From positions 1-64,000 of the forward strand of contig JAKVAY010000046.1 of assembly GCA_022447185.1 (NCBI GenBank): a stretch of DNA of 64,000 bases. The letters run 5' to 3'. The first letter of the stretch is position 1, and the number at the start of each line of letters is the position of its first letter. Both the position numbers and the translations under genes were made by a program. The stretch comes from Fuerstiella sp. (GTDB lineage: Bacteria > Planctomycetota > Planctomycetia > Planctomycetales > Planctomycetaceae). The notes below the pieces were generated by a model. That model saw only the letters and a program-made list of their open reading frames with translations, did no database searches and had not been told where the DNA came from. Below are positions 56,101 through 64,000 of this stretch, piece by piece.

Positions 56101-56836
56101 CACAATTCCAAAAGCGTTCGCCCGACTGCGTCGGCTGGAGAGACAGTCTGCTTCGTTCCGACGATTCAGTCAGCGGCGCGCATGGCAGGATGTACTTCAT
56201 CACGCGGAACGTGATCTGTGTCGATTCGTTCAGCGCGATCTGCTTCGTCTGCTCGAATACTGTCCGGTGTGGCGGAACACAGATCTGCGACTCAGTAGCG
56301 TGCAGATATCCTGCAACAGTATTCTCGTCACTCTGGACAGTGATTTGATTGAAGGGCGGCCGATTCGGATCCTGATACAGGAACAGAGTCACTGGATCGT
56401 TGTCTCTGTTGTGGAACGCGGACTGTTACGTAATGTGAGTCCGGCACAACTGCACAGCTTTGGTACAGCTCTTCTGGGTTTTTATCGCAAGGCTGGCGCG
56501 GATATCGTACGCGAGCAGATCGAACGCAACCTTGTGGGCACTCATCCCTATGACGTGTGTTCCACCGGACTCATTGTCTGGCCCGAAGCCCGATTCGATC
56601 GTGAGGTGACTATCGATCTGCACCGGCCCCATCAGGTCCGACCGACACCTGCCCCCCTGGCGATCACATTTGGAATCAGTCCTGCCTCCGTGGAGAGTGT
56701 TGTGTTTTGTAAATCCAGTACAGACTGGTATGAATGGGCACAACTATGGCAGATAAATTCGGAATACACCGAACCTGATCGTCTGCCGCTCGCATGTGTT
56801 CAATCCGCCAGGTTATCGCTGTTACGTCATTTCTGA
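53168..56836 (+). CDS. Very large membrane protein of unknown function
   Basis: A 1222-residue protein with no recognised family. The start taken is ATG 53168 (MDSTRDNVATPDLTH); an open frame of 73 residues before it has no support. The first half is a helical, charged cytoplasmic part, including the low-complexity stretch RRFYRLQRRRQRATERG. A helix (VGRFMTLFVVIPFGGALVIVEGAGHVI) is near residue 555, then a Ser/Glu/Thr-rich linker of about 100 residues, then several hydrophobic segments (FPLILAIGLGLMALIHL; IVACAMGFVASWNIWMIVSVTVIL; VIVKAVVGVVWSFIVFLI; ATWFLFPGVFGFLVWEL), and a further polar domain of about 280 residues. It may be a cell-envelope organiser; this is only a guess. Confidence 0.75.
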   Translation: MDSTRDNVATPDLTHLDDNITSQLRLAVRQADAGAFLVEPRVTRRLIREMHDFARLSPRIPHTEVCVVPATDVRQLTHPDELGLDSFETLPDMVLLLALPEEHEVAGKSTQDQMILVWRRLFHGAIDRAVRALMDSDKLTRARIQSHIDSVGQVEFDEVHAVLASENRLIHPESRMETFGEFMAVWWEFNRFAPDLIPIWFPSLTRRNPGELISDVQIDPDSLYLATRLTGAPDPDTTSQVVLDEAQLSGVRQDWFEGGPVRPSERRFYRLQRRRQRATERGNTVAGGLAAMYGAESATTNALREDALKSAEEDIGTLVTRLQQALTFDVNDEDVWHESLRELFRNATHGFWNTDKKLLHDLQKVCMDHERVTYQVDLVKWIVSRGQRSLKRPLTNIREVMMAKHLASSAARLVYVRLSGREREQLTNLLHEAADLAEDQMRHRIRPTLRQTLLDVGFRPGNVPEEVAFDKLIEESLDCIAYRGYLTMGYLRDAISRNDLKLADLTDPRELFRGDHLLRTDDQLDVALDGVYRRGEFYLRGLQRVSSLAFGTGVGRFMTLFVVIPFGGALVIVEGAGHVIERISNSSTEKSDGTEVETAQSRSPSPEPDTALTSDQPVIPGTEQTPVVSNNSNNPIEDNDSRTDAIETIGPENSGTSLTEVVEHPTNPTSHDDYPSRPSIYFPLILAIGLGLMALIHLPALRHTLTALLQSLWSVIHLVVWQFPKRILKLPLVRGIWRSGPAIAIRRYILNPGIVACAMGFVASWNIWMIVSVTVILSSAFNSRLGRDTEELVAEWLGNTWHNLRARVFMAVFDWVVDFFKWALSGVERLIYAVDEWLRFHSEESWLSVIVKAVVGVVWSFIVFLIRIYVNLLIEPQVNPIKHFPVVTVAHKIILPLTPFVIEKGGGLLSNFIGTVLADFVIGATWFLFPGVFGFLVWELKGNWRLYEANRVTRLQPILVGSHGEPVSRLIRPGVHSGTIPKAFARLRRLERQSASFRRFSQRRAWQDVLHHAERDLCRFVQRDLLRLLEYCPVWRNTDLRLSSVQISCNSILVTLDSDLIEGRPIRILIQEQSHWIVVSVVERGLLRNVSPAQLHSFGTALLGFYRKAGADIVREQIERNLVGTHPYDVCSTGLIVWPEARFDREVTIDLHRPHQVRPTPAPLAITFGISPASVESVVFCKSSTDWYEWAQLWQINSEYTEPDRLPLACVQSARLSLLRHF

Positions 56837-56871
56837 AAGTCGCTGTGACCTCATTGACCAGGTTTTGAAAC

Positions 56872-57498
56872 GTGATACCAATCCGAACCTGTATTTTTGA
56901 CCTAGGAAATGTCCTCGTCTTTTTTTCACACGAACGAATGGTGCAAAATATTGTGCTGGCGAGTGGCGCATCCGAACAGGCTGTACGTCAACATTTGTTT
57001 GAGGACGGCGCGCAGTGCGCTTTCGAAACCGGAAAACTAACTGAAAAACAATTTCATACGCAGTTTGAATCCTACACGGGCACATCCGTCCAAATCGATC
57101 AACTACGACTGGCTGTGGGCGACATCTTTGAACTCAACGCTCCAATGATTCCCCTGCTTGAGGAACTGCAGTCTGCAGGTGTCCGTCTGGTGCTGCTGTC
57201 AAATACCTGTGTGACTCACATTGAATTTGTACGCAACCGCTGGTCTTTCCTGGATCTCTTTGATGATATCACAACGTCCTGGGAAGTTGGAGCACTCAAG
57301 CCGAACCCCATGATCTATGAATCAGCTCTGACCCAGGCAAAATGCGATGCCACAAATTGCTTCTACACCGACGATATTGAAGACTATGTGACACAGGCCG
57401 TATCGATGGGAATTCAGGCGCAGGTCTTTCGCGATGCGCAGACAACACGGGAAACGCTGCGTTCTCTCGGAGTCCCACTGGCTCCTGCTGCAGAATGA
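56872..57498 (+). CDS. HAD-superfamily phosphatase (YihX-like)
   Basis: A 208-residue HAD hydrolase, close in layout to alpha-D-glucose-1-phosphate phosphatase YihX. Motif I is CIFDLGNVLVFF, where the first Asp is the nucleophile and the second position is Gly instead of the usual Asp, as also in YihX. Motif II is LVLLSNTCV, the Lys is in GALKPNP, and the acidic pair is in CFYTDDIEDY. A cap with about 80 residues lies between motifs I and II. The start is a GTG, 36 bases after the preceding gene. The substrate is inferred from similarity. Confidence 0.9.
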   Translation: MIPIRTCIFDLGNVLVFFSHERMVQNIVLASGASEQAVRQHLFEDGAQCAFETGKLTEKQFHTQFESYTGTSVQIDQLRLAVGDIFELNAPMIPLLEELQSAGVRLVLLSNTCVTHIEFVRNRWSFLDLFDDITTSWEVGALKPNPMIYESALTQAKCDATNCFYTDDIEDYVTQAVSMGIQAQVFRDAQTTRETLRSLGVPLAPAAE

Positions 57499-57737
57499 TT
57501 TATGGTGTGATCCGGTCAGGGACTCACTCATTGGCATCAATACAACGTTGACAACACATAAAATCATCTCTGCAATGCGCCTGTTCCCGATGGCCCGACC
57601 ATCTCTGTTAAAGAACAGTGACGAGTACCAGTTGAACGGATGTCGCAACAGTTGAATATCTCTTTCCGGACTTGGGCCCACGCTCTTAGATCGCCGCCAC
57701 CAATGAATAATCCGGACCAGCAAACAGGCATCACTCT

Positions 57738-59837
57738 ATGATGATTGTCTCGTTCGATTCACGTCTCTCCTGCCGCATATTTGAGCCGGGTCTTTTTATG
57801 CTGACGGCCTGCATGATCTGTCTGTACAGCCTGACAGCGGTGACCAATACGGGATCCGCTCAGGAACCTGTCGCGGACACATCGGAGACGGCTCAGGATC
57901 CGTCCCCCTCAGCTCAGCCGGTACCTGTTGGAATTCTGGACGGTGGTACTTCGTGGCTGAACACATCCGCTCGGATCACAATGAAAGATTTGCAAGGAAA
58001 AATCGTACTTTTTGACTTCTGGACATACTGCTGCATCAACTGTATGCATGTGCTTCCCGAGCTGAAGTATCTGGAAGAGAAGTATCCCAATGAACTGGTT
58101 GTGATTGGTGTTCACTCGGCAAAATTTGACAATGAAAAAGATTCGGAAGCCATCCGCCACGCGATCATGCGCTACGGGATCGTACATCCGGTTGTCAATG
58201 ACAGCGAAATGCTGATCTGGAACAAATTTGGGGTTAGAGCCTGGCCGACACTGGCACTTGTCGATCCGCAGGGACGGTATCTCGGTTCCCGCAGTGGTGA
58301 AGGGAACCGTGAACTCTTTGACGAGGTTATTGGACGCGTCATCGAATATCATCGCTCGATCGGGACGCTTAACGAAGATCCGATTATCTTCGATCTTGAG
58401 TCGGGCAGGACTGCGCCAACACCGCTGAGATACCCAGGAAAAGTGCTTGCCGATGCCGGGTCTAACCGGTTGTTTATCAGCGATACCAGCCATAACCGAA
58501 TTATCGTCACAGACCTTGATGGTCGGGTTCAGGATATTATTGGATCGGGAAGCACAGGCAATACCGACGGACCGTTCACTGATGCTGAATTTGATCATCC
58601 ACAGGGTCTTTGTCTTGTCGATAAAACGCTGTACGTCGCGGACACCGAGAACCACCTGCTGCGTACCGTTGATTTCAACACAAGGACTGTGACGACTCTT
58701 GCGGGAACCGGTAAGCAGGGAAGGCCACATAACGCAGCTACCACACTGCATGAAACCTCGCTAAACAGCCCCTGGGCAATCTGTCATGTTGACGGGACAC
58801 TGTACATTGCCATGGCAGGTCCGCATCAGATCTGGTTTCATCACCTGGGGACCAGCGACATCGGTGTCTTTGCGGGCAATGCCCGTGAAGACGTTATTAA
58901 CGGTCCACTGGAGGAGTCTTCATTCGCTCAGCCTTCAGGATTGGCCGTCAACAGTGACAAGACAGCATTCTTCGTCGTTGACAGCGAAGGATCATCGATT
59001 CGCAAAGTCCCAGTCGCCACCGACGGCAGTGTGACAACAATTGCAGGAACGTCTGAATTGCCTCGCGGCCAGTCTCTCTTCGCGTTCGGTGACGTTGACG
59101 GCAACGGTGATACAGCCAGATTCCAGCATCCCATTGGAGTCGCTCGGCATGATGACCTGCTGTATGTGGCAGATTCCTATAATCACAAGATTCGTACCGT
59201 CGACCCAAAAACGGGTGAGGTTCTGACGTGGCTGGGTGATGGAACCGCCGGTGATCCACAATCAACATCACGATTGAATGAACCAGCGGGACTGAGCGTC
59301 GCAAATGATGTCCTGTATATTGCAGACACCAACAGTCACCGTATCTGTGCCGTGGATATTGAGTCACTTGTGATGCGTGTTCTGCCGCTAAGCGGACTGA
59401 AACCACCAAAACCAAAGAAGTCGACAGCACGGAGGTTACTCAACCTGAGTAATGCAAGACAGATAGCCGAACAGACTATGCAGCGGGGAAAATCTGTCAT
59501 AGTCCGAGTCAAACTGGCGGTCCCGGACGGCGGACACCTCAATGAACTTGCTCCGGTATCCTGGCAGGCAGAAAATACCGTCGGGCACGTTCTGGATGCT
59601 GAAAACGGTGCTTCCGGCGTGGCAACCCTGAAGGGATCGCTGGCACAGTTTTCGCTGCCGATTTCCAAATCCGCAACTGATGGTGAACTCGGTATCAAAG
59701 TGTCTTACGGCTATTGCCAAAAGAACGATTCTCTGTGCCGACTGGCTGCGTCAACATGGAGAATCTCTGTTCGCATGGATGCAAACTCCGCGGCCGTCAT
59801 TGAACTCAACATGACGATGGACAAAACGGAAAACTGA
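57738..59837 (+). CDS. NHLRC2-like thioredoxin/NHL-repeat protein
   Basis: A 699-residue exported protein. A signal-like helix (FMLTACMICLYSLTAVTNTGSAQ) suggests that the internal ATG at 57798 may be the true start. A thioredoxin-fold domain follows (about residues 75-210) with the unusual CxxC motif in WTYCCINCMHVLPELKYLEEKY, matching animal NHLRC2, then an NHL beta-propeller (about 235-570) with repeats such as NRLFISDTSHNRIIVTDLDG, KTLYVADTENHLLRTVD and DLLYVADSYNHKIRTVDP, and a C-terminal beta domain. The pair of domains points to periplasmic redox or protein-binding work. Its stop overlaps the ruvX start (TGATG). Confidence 0.92.
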   Translation: MMIVSFDSRLSCRIFEPGLFMLTACMICLYSLTAVTNTGSAQEPVADTSETAQDPSPSAQPVPVGILDGGTSWLNTSARITMKDLQGKIVLFDFWTYCCINCMHVLPELKYLEEKYPNELVVIGVHSAKFDNEKDSEAIRHAIMRYGIVHPVVNDSEMLIWNKFGVRAWPTLALVDPQGRYLGSRSGEGNRELFDEVIGRVIEYHRSIGTLNEDPIIFDLESGRTAPTPLRYPGKVLADAGSNRLFISDTSHNRIIVTDLDGRVQDIIGSGSTGNTDGPFTDAEFDHPQGLCLVDKTLYVADTENHLLRTVDFNTRTVTTLAGTGKQGRPHNAATTLHETSLNSPWAICHVDGTLYIAMAGPHQIWFHHLGTSDIGVFAGNAREDVINGPLEESSFAQPSGLAVNSDKTAFFVVDSEGSSIRKVPVATDGSVTTIAGTSELPRGQSLFAFGDVDGNGDTARFQHPIGVARHDDLLYVADSYNHKIRTVDPKTGEVLTWLGDGTAGDPQSTSRLNEPAGLSVANDVLYIADTNSHRICAVDIESLVMRVLPLSGLKPPKPKKSTARRLLNLSNARQIAEQTMQRGKSVIVRVKLAVPDGGHLNELAPVSWQAENTVGHVLDAENGASGVATLKGSLAQFSLPISKSATDGELGIKVSYGYCQKNDSLCRLAASTWRISVRMDANSAAVIELNMTMDKTEN

Positions 59838-60328
59838 TGAGTGATCAGCGACCCGACGTTCGCACTGAAGAAAACGATGCAACCGTTCCACACAAAGGTC
59901 GGCTGCTGGGTATCGACTACGGCACCGTACGAGTCGGTGTATCCGTCAGTGATGAGAATCAGAAACTTGCAAGTCCACTGCACAACTATCAACGCGTGAG
60001 TCGCCAGACCGATGAACAATTTTTTCGGAGCCAAGTGAAGGAATACAAAATCACAGGATTTGTAGTTGGTCTTCCGTTGCACATGAAAGGCGACGAGAGC
60101 CAGATATCGTGTGAAGCTCGAAGATATGGTCAGTGGCTGCATTCCGTCACGCAACTGCCAGTGACTTTTCAGGACGAACGCCTGTCCAGCGCCCAGGCAA
60201 ATGTACTCCTTGCTGCAGCCGATCTCACGAAAAAACAGCGAAAGACAAGGATCGACAAACTGGCAGCTCAGATCGTCCTGCAAACCTGGCTGGACCGACG
60301 TCAGGGGGCGGCAGCCACCGACGCGTAA
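59837..60328 (+). CDS. ruvX: RuvX/YqgF-family putative Holliday junction resolvase
   Basis: A 163-residue RNase H-fold protein. Visible motifs are LLGIDYGTVRVGVSVSD (first Asp), FVVGLPLHMKGDES, VTFQDERLSSAQANVLL (Glu) and RKTRIDKLAAQIVLQTWLDRR (last Asp). In bacteria this family is linked to processing of the 16S rRNA 5' end and to resolving branched DNA. It shares one base with the stop of the NHLRC2-like gene (TGATG), so the two are coupled. Confidence 0.94.
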   Translation: MSDQRPDVRTEENDATVPHKGRLLGIDYGTVRVGVSVSDENQKLASPLHNYQRVSRQTDEQFFRSQVKEYKITGFVVGLPLHMKGDESQISCEARRYGQWLHSVTQLPVTFQDERLSSAQANVLLAAADLTKKQRKTRIDKLAAQIVLQTWLDRRQGAAATDA

Positions 60329-60340
60329 AGTTTGGCAACG

Positions 60341-60355
60341 GGTGAAACTTTCACC
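60341..60355. terminator. Small hairpin between convergent genes
   Basis: GGTGAA (60341-60346) pairs exactly with TTCACC (60350-60355) around an ACT loop. A larger repeat, AAAGTTT and AAACTTT, overlaps it. It is placed between the convergent ruvX and diadenylate-cyclase-like gene and may terminate both. Confidence 0.4.
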
Positions 60356-60382
60356 GTCCAGGCTGCGAAGTCTGCAACCTGA

Positions 60383-61321
60383 CTAACCCTGTTCCGGAGG
60401 TGATTCGGTGGCAACATCGTGCCATTTCATGGCGGCATGGAGAGGCTCGATACGCAATACCACCTTACCGTCCTGAAAAATTCGCACGGTGCCAGTGGAT
60501 TCGGAAACAGCCACTGCCACAGCTTCGGTCGCTTTAGAGACAGCGGCTGCTGCCCAGTGACGTGATCCCAGTCCTTTAGAAAGTGCCAGTCCGTCCGCAG
60601 ATGCCCGCAAATGTCGTCCGTATCCGTAAACCACGCCATCCGACGAAATAATAAATGCGCCGTCGACCTGGGCCAGTTCCTTGATGCTTTCCCGAACGCG
60701 GGGATTACGAACCAGACGTTCTTCCTTGGGATAGGCTCCACCACGAAAAGGATCATGAACCTGTTCCTGAGAAAGACTCAGAACCTTGCGGTGGTTGCCA
60801 ACAACAAAAATCGTCCCTACTGTTTTACCTTCCCGCCCCTCGCGCCCAATCTCACATGCGAGATCCACGACCTGACGCAACGTGTCGAGTGGTACCTGCG
60901 TCTCCAAACGCTGTAAGTCTCGGGACGTGAGTTTAGCCAGCTGTTCGGACAGTTCGATAACACTGATCGTATCACAGCGATCATTATCATACGATGAATA
61001 GACGGCTACGATCGTGTCACCAGACTGCAGGATTTCATCAGCAATAGCTTCAAGGAGGACCTGAGACACCTGAGTACTTCGGGTCTGGGGCTCATGCAAA
61101 ATGGGTACCAGGTCCACTTCATCCTCACGTACTGCCTCCTGAACAGACACGTCATCGGTTGCGACAACCAGCCGCGTGCCTCGCAGGAGTTTGCGAATGG
61201 CCCTGAAATCCACAGCTTCGTCTGTCAGCAGAACCACGGCAGCTGCGTCTGCCAGGGCCGCCAGCCGCTGAGCAGACTTCAAAAGTTGTTCGACTTGAGG
61301 ACCAATATTCCTGCGTTTCAT
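60383..61321 (-). CDS. DisA_N-type diadenylate cyclase domain protein (RHW variant)
   Basis: A 312-residue protein whose C-terminal part is a DAC domain, which makes c-di-AMP from two ATP. The motif DGA is at residues 220-222 (VDGAFIISSDGVVYGYG) and the second motif, RHR in CdaA and DisA, reads RHW at 254-256 in GLGSRHWAAAAVSKATEAVAVAVSESTGTVRIF. The first 150 residues form a separate domain with TVVATDDVSVQEAV-type segments, of the kind placed in front of DAC domains. No membrane helix is present, so it differs from CdaA. It has no partner next to it. Cyclase activity is likely but not proven. Confidence 0.88.
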   Translation of the reverse strand: MKRRNIGPQVEQLLKSAQRLAALADAAAVVLLTDEAVDFRAIRKLLRGTRLVVATDDVSVQEAVREDEVDLVPILHEPQTRSTQVSQVLLEAIADEILQSGDTIVAVYSSYDNDRCDTISVIELSEQLAKLTSRDLQRLETQVPLDTLRQVVDLACEIGREGREGKTVGTIFVVGNHRKVLSLSQEQVHDPFRGGAYPKEERLVRNPRVRESIKELAQVDGAFIISSDGVVYGYGRHLRASADGLALSKGLGSRHWAAAAVSKATEAVAVAVSESTGTVRIFQDGKVVLRIEPLHAAMKWHDVATESPPEQG

Positions 61322-61974
61322 GGCAGGAGTGTAGGAGAAGCAATCACATGGTCAACATTTGTGATTCAGGGTTTCGTTGAGATTCGAAACGTTACAAGAG
61401 ATTTGTCTCCGTTAGCAAACTAACCACCAGGCCAACAGCGTACACTGTCAAAAGCCCCGCAAATAATCCCTCGGTGTCAAACCCGGATTTACAGGTCATC
61501 AGCACAAACTCCCTGGGCCCCATTGTCAGTCCACCGAAGACCGGGATGTTCGTCAGGATCACGAGCACATCAGAAATCGCATAACGTATGTGAATCAGCG
61601 TTGGGACTGCTGAAGAAATTTACGTTTGACCAATGGTGAGTGGATTCCCATCAGTTCCAGTTCTGTCCACCTCATACGGAATCACATACCCGGATGGCTG
61701 CCGTATCAAGCAGGGGTAGCCAGTGGTCACCGACACTGGAAGTCCCGCGACAGAGTTTCAGAGAGGTCAATTCAGTTTATGTTTTGTCCTGACAATCACG
61801 ATTTTTCAAATTTTGGACACAGGGAAGCCATTGCCACGATCCGGAACAGTCTGCCGATGTTTGACCGCCCTCAGGCCGGTCAGTAAATTTCAGCGGCCGT
61901 GAACACCCTCGTCTCCGGACGCATGTTCGCGGCTTTTTCAATGGACTTTCGGTTTAAGCCACAAGGCAACAATC
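61322..61974. other. Intergenic region with a membrane protein stub
   Basis: About 650 bases between the diadenylate-cyclase-like gene and purH. Apart from the short minus-strand frame at 61392-61568, no supported coding region, repeat or hairpin was found. The purH promoter should be at its right end. Confidence 0.45.
61392..61568 (-). pseudogene. Remnant or small protein resembling the end of a membrane flippase
   Basis: A minus-strand frame opens after a stop at 61620-61622 and runs to a TAA at 61392; a GTG at 61568 gives 58 residues. It reads ...VLVILTNIPVFGGLTMGPREFVLM, then a charged loop, then GLFAGLLTVYAVGLVVSLLTET, two hydrophobic segments. The pattern IPxxGGLxxxPREFVLM with the following helix resembles the C-terminal end of lysylphosphatidylglycerol synthase/UPF0104-type membrane proteins. 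No ATG or good ribosome site is present and nothing upstream continues it, so a truncated remnant is more likely than an intact gene. Confidence 0.4.
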
Positions 61975-63546
61975 ATGGAACAGCCAAAACGGGCTCTCGT
62001 CAGCGTCAGCAACAAACAGGGACTGGACATATTTGTTCGTGGTTTGACAGATCTTGGCTTTGAAATCCTGTCGACAGGCGGGACTCGGCGGTTTCTCGAA
62101 GATGCGGGAATCCCGGTCGTCGATGTCGCGAGCTACACCGAGTTTCCGGAGATGATGGATGGCCGTGTCAAAACACTGCATCCCAGAGTCCATGGAGGCA
62201 TCCTGGGACGTCCGACTCTGGAATCCGATGCAGCGGCCATGTCCGAACACGGCATCATTCCCATTCAACTGGTGGTCGTGAATCTGTATCCATTTGAAGA
62301 GACCATTGCGAAACCCGATGTCAGCATTCCGGAGGCTATCGAACAAATCGATATCGGTGGTCCATCGATGGTCCGATCGGCCGCTAAGAATCACGCTCAC
62401 GTAGGAATTGTCACGTGTCCCTCTCAGTATGCGGCCGTTCTGCAGAGCCTGCAGAACGGCTCGTTTAACGATATCTCTCGACGCAAACTCGCCGCAGCCG
62501 CGTTTGAACTAACCGCAAGTTATGATCAGGCCATTGCCCGTTACATGGCAGCCATCACCAGTGACGCCAACGGGAACTCGGTCTGGCCCGCGACCTTCTC
62601 ACCACTGCTGAAACTCGAATCATCTCTGCGCTACGGAGAGAACCCTCATCAGAAAGCAGCATTTTATGTCGAGTCCTCACCGCATCCAACGTCACTGGCG
62701 TGTGCCACAAAACTCAATGGGAAAGAGCTGTCTTACAATAATCTGATGGATCTTGATGCAGCGCGAGCAATTGTGGCCGATTTCTCTGAGCCGGCTTCAT
62801 GCATCATTAAACACACGAATCCATGTGGTTGTGCGGTTGCAACGGATTTGTCCGCAGCGTTTACGAATGCATACGCGGGAGATCCGGTGAGTGCTTTTGG
62901 ATCCATTGTAGGGTTCAATCGCACAGTCGACGAAGCAACTGCTGAGGTCATGTGCGAACCGGGGCGATTTATTGAAGCCGTCATAGCCCCCGGATACGAC
63001 CCCGCGGCCCTGGAGATCCTGACCACTCGACCAAAGTGGAAAAAAAATGTTCGACTCATGCAGGTTCAGTTTACAACGAGTGGGCGAGGCGCTGCTGACT
63101 ACCGCCGAGTGTCCGGTGGACTGCTGGTTCAGGATCGAGACGATAAGTTCCAGGACAATTCTGAGTGGACGATCGCTACCAAACGCCAGCCATCGACAAC
63201 AGAAGCGGCTGACCTGCGTTTTGCATGGGCCGTATGTCGGCATGTCAAATCCAATGCGATCGTCTTCGCCAAAGACAACATGCTGCTTGGCGCCGGAGCT
63301 GGTCAAATGAGCCGTCTGGACAGTTCATTCATCGCTGCAATGAAAGCTGGAGATAGAGCAACTGGTGGAGTCGTCGCCAGCGATGCTTTCTTCCCGTTTC
63401 GTGACGGCGTGGACGAAGCGGCGAAGGCCGGCATCCGGGCCGTCATTCAGCCAGGAGGTTCCCGCAACGATAAGGAAGTCATCGCGGCGTGCGACGAACA
63501 TGACATGACCATGATCTTCACAGGCCGTCGACATTTCCGACATTGA
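61975..63546 (+). CDS. purH: Bifunctional AICAR transformylase/IMP cyclohydrolase
   Basis: PurH carries out the last two steps of IMP synthesis. The N-terminal IMP cyclohydrolase domain (about 1-195) has [53 protein letters not shown] and [11 protein letters not shown]. The C-terminal transformylase domain has [37 protein letters not shown] and the end segment [36 protein letters not shown]. At 523 residues it is normal for the family. AAGG lies just upstream of ATG 61975. No other pur gene is nearby. Confidence 0.98.
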   Translation: MEQPKRALVSVSNKQGLDIFVRGLTDLGFEILSTGGTRRFLEDAGIPVVDVASYTEFPEMMDGRVKTLHPRVHGGILGRPTLESDAAAMSEHGIIPIQLVVVNLYPFEETIAKPDVSIPEAIEQIDIGGPSMVRSAAKNHAHVGIVTCPSQYAAVLQSLQNGSFNDISRRKLAAAAFELTASYDQAIARYMAAITSDANGNSVWPATFSPLLKLESSLRYGENPHQKAAFYVESSPHPTSLACATKLNGKELSYNNLMDLDAARAIVADFSEPASCIIKHTNPCGCAVATDLSAAFTNAYAGDPVSAFGSIVGFNRTVDEATAEVMCEPGRFIEAVIAPGYDPAALEILTTRPKWKKNVRLMQVQFTTSGRGAADYRRVSGGLLVQDRDDKFQDNSEWTIATKRQPSTTEAADLRFAWAVCRHVKSNAIVFAKDNMLLGAGAGQMSRLDSSFIAAMKAGDRATGGVVASDAFFPFRDGVDEAAKAGIRAVIQPGGSRNDKEVIAACDEHDMTMIFTGRRHFRH

Positions 63547-64000
63547 TTCGGGACGGTTCGTCTGTTTGTCTCGTCACCTGCAGAATAAACAGCATATCGT
63601 AAGTGTGCGCCAGTCGTTTCACGCATTCAGCGGCCGTGGCCTGGATCGCCGATGACAACATCACAGCTGAATGGAACCAACAAGGCTGCGTTCGACCAAC
63701 AGGTTTCGTCACCACACAACCGGTGAACAACACACGCAAGCCGGAGGACTATTCAGAGAGGCTGTTATTCCCCGGCCTCAACAATCCAGGTGACTGATAC
63801 GCAATCTGAATGGTTGTCCGCGAGCTGTCGCTCAGATGACGCAGGTCGATAATGCACGCCCACGGTGTTTGCGTCCACTATACAATCATGCTGCAACAGC
63901 TTCGTTTGTTCCGCGGCCCCGCGGAATCTGATCGCGAACATCGTACGCAAGGCCAACAGCTCGGAGGACGCGAATTGACCACCATGTAATGTCAACTTCC
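63547..64000. other. End region, no supported gene
   Basis: About 450 bases after purH up to the window edge. Short frames on both strands have no recognisable content or a good start. A gene starting beyond the right edge may extend into this part, but nothing proves it. Confidence 0.4.

Noticed and set aside
63765-63995. Minus-strand frame near the right edge
   Set aside because: Short, no known motif, and its reading cannot be told apart from chance without sequence beyond the window.
1-64000. tRNA, rRNA, CRISPR array, insertion sequence or phage features
   Set aside because: None was found on either strand by eye; no cloverleaf, no repeat-spacer pattern, no transposase or integrase frame.

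Overview
The window looks like a chromosomal segment from a member of the Planctomycetota. The strongest sign is the 33.1-43.5 kb cluster, which combines a large secreted protein with pre-peptidase-like (PPC) domains, a DUF1549/DUF1553 cytochrome-type protein, a Tat-exported DUF1501 protein, and a sugar dehydrogenase carrying three c-type haem motifs. Two sulfatase loci, many twin-arginine or Sec signal peptides, a diderm LptF/G permease and a very large membrane protein without a recognisable family agree with this. The family or genus cannot be fixed from the sequence alone. No rRNA, tRNA, CRISPR array, integrase or transposase was found.

Layout. 0-3.3 kb: an FMN-binding glutamate synthase-like gene (minus strand, cut by the left edge), a long gap, then a short NagA-type deacetylase. 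3.4-7.8 kb: a minus-strand housekeeping run, nadK-hslV-hslU-lptF/G. 8-13.5 kb: secreted or membrane planctomycete hypotheticals and a Gfo/Idh/MocA dehydrogenase. 14-18 kb: an alpha/beta hydrolase, a secreted beta-propeller protein and a sulfatase gene ruined by two stop codons and two frameshifts. 18-22.3 kb: a Tat-exported molybdopterin oxidoreductase, its four-cluster Fe-S subunit and a TorD-like chaperone, transcribed as one unit; no NrfD-type membrane anchor is present. 23.3-27 kb: an intact sulfatase translationally coupled to an NAD-dependent epimerase/dehydrogenase and followed by a 3-hydroxyacyl-CoA dehydrogenase. 27-32.4 kb (minus): a GH13 amylase with an N-terminal frameshift, a small CxxC membrane protein, a cupin, a fumarylacetoacetase-fold enzyme, an RluD-type pseudouridine synthase and a membrane-anchored helical protein.

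33.1-43.5 kb: the five-gene secreted oxidation cluster, ending in a hairpin. 43.8-52.9 kb: an SMP-30-like protein, RNase III, a DegP/HtrA protease, trpA, a DUF6702-like secreted protein coupled to an M1 aminopeptidase, and a Gly/Tyr-rich then acidic secreted protein. 53-60.3 kb: a 1222-residue membrane protein, a HAD phosphatase, an NHLRC2-like thioredoxin/NHL protein coupled to ruvX. 60.4-64 kb: a diadenylate-cyclase-domain protein (minus), a stub of a membrane protein, and purH.

Taken together, the accessory genes suggest breakdown of sulfated or aminated polysaccharides and periplasmic oxidation of the products (sulfatases, NagA, amylase, beta-propeller protein, sugar dehydrogenase/cytochromes), embedded among housekeeping genes. 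The points most worth a second look are: the Cys-to-His change in cluster III of the Fe-S subunit and the missing membrane anchor; the decayed sulfatase; the frameshifted amylase; the RHW variant of the diadenylate cyclase motif; and a perfect 23-base palindrome inside a coding region.
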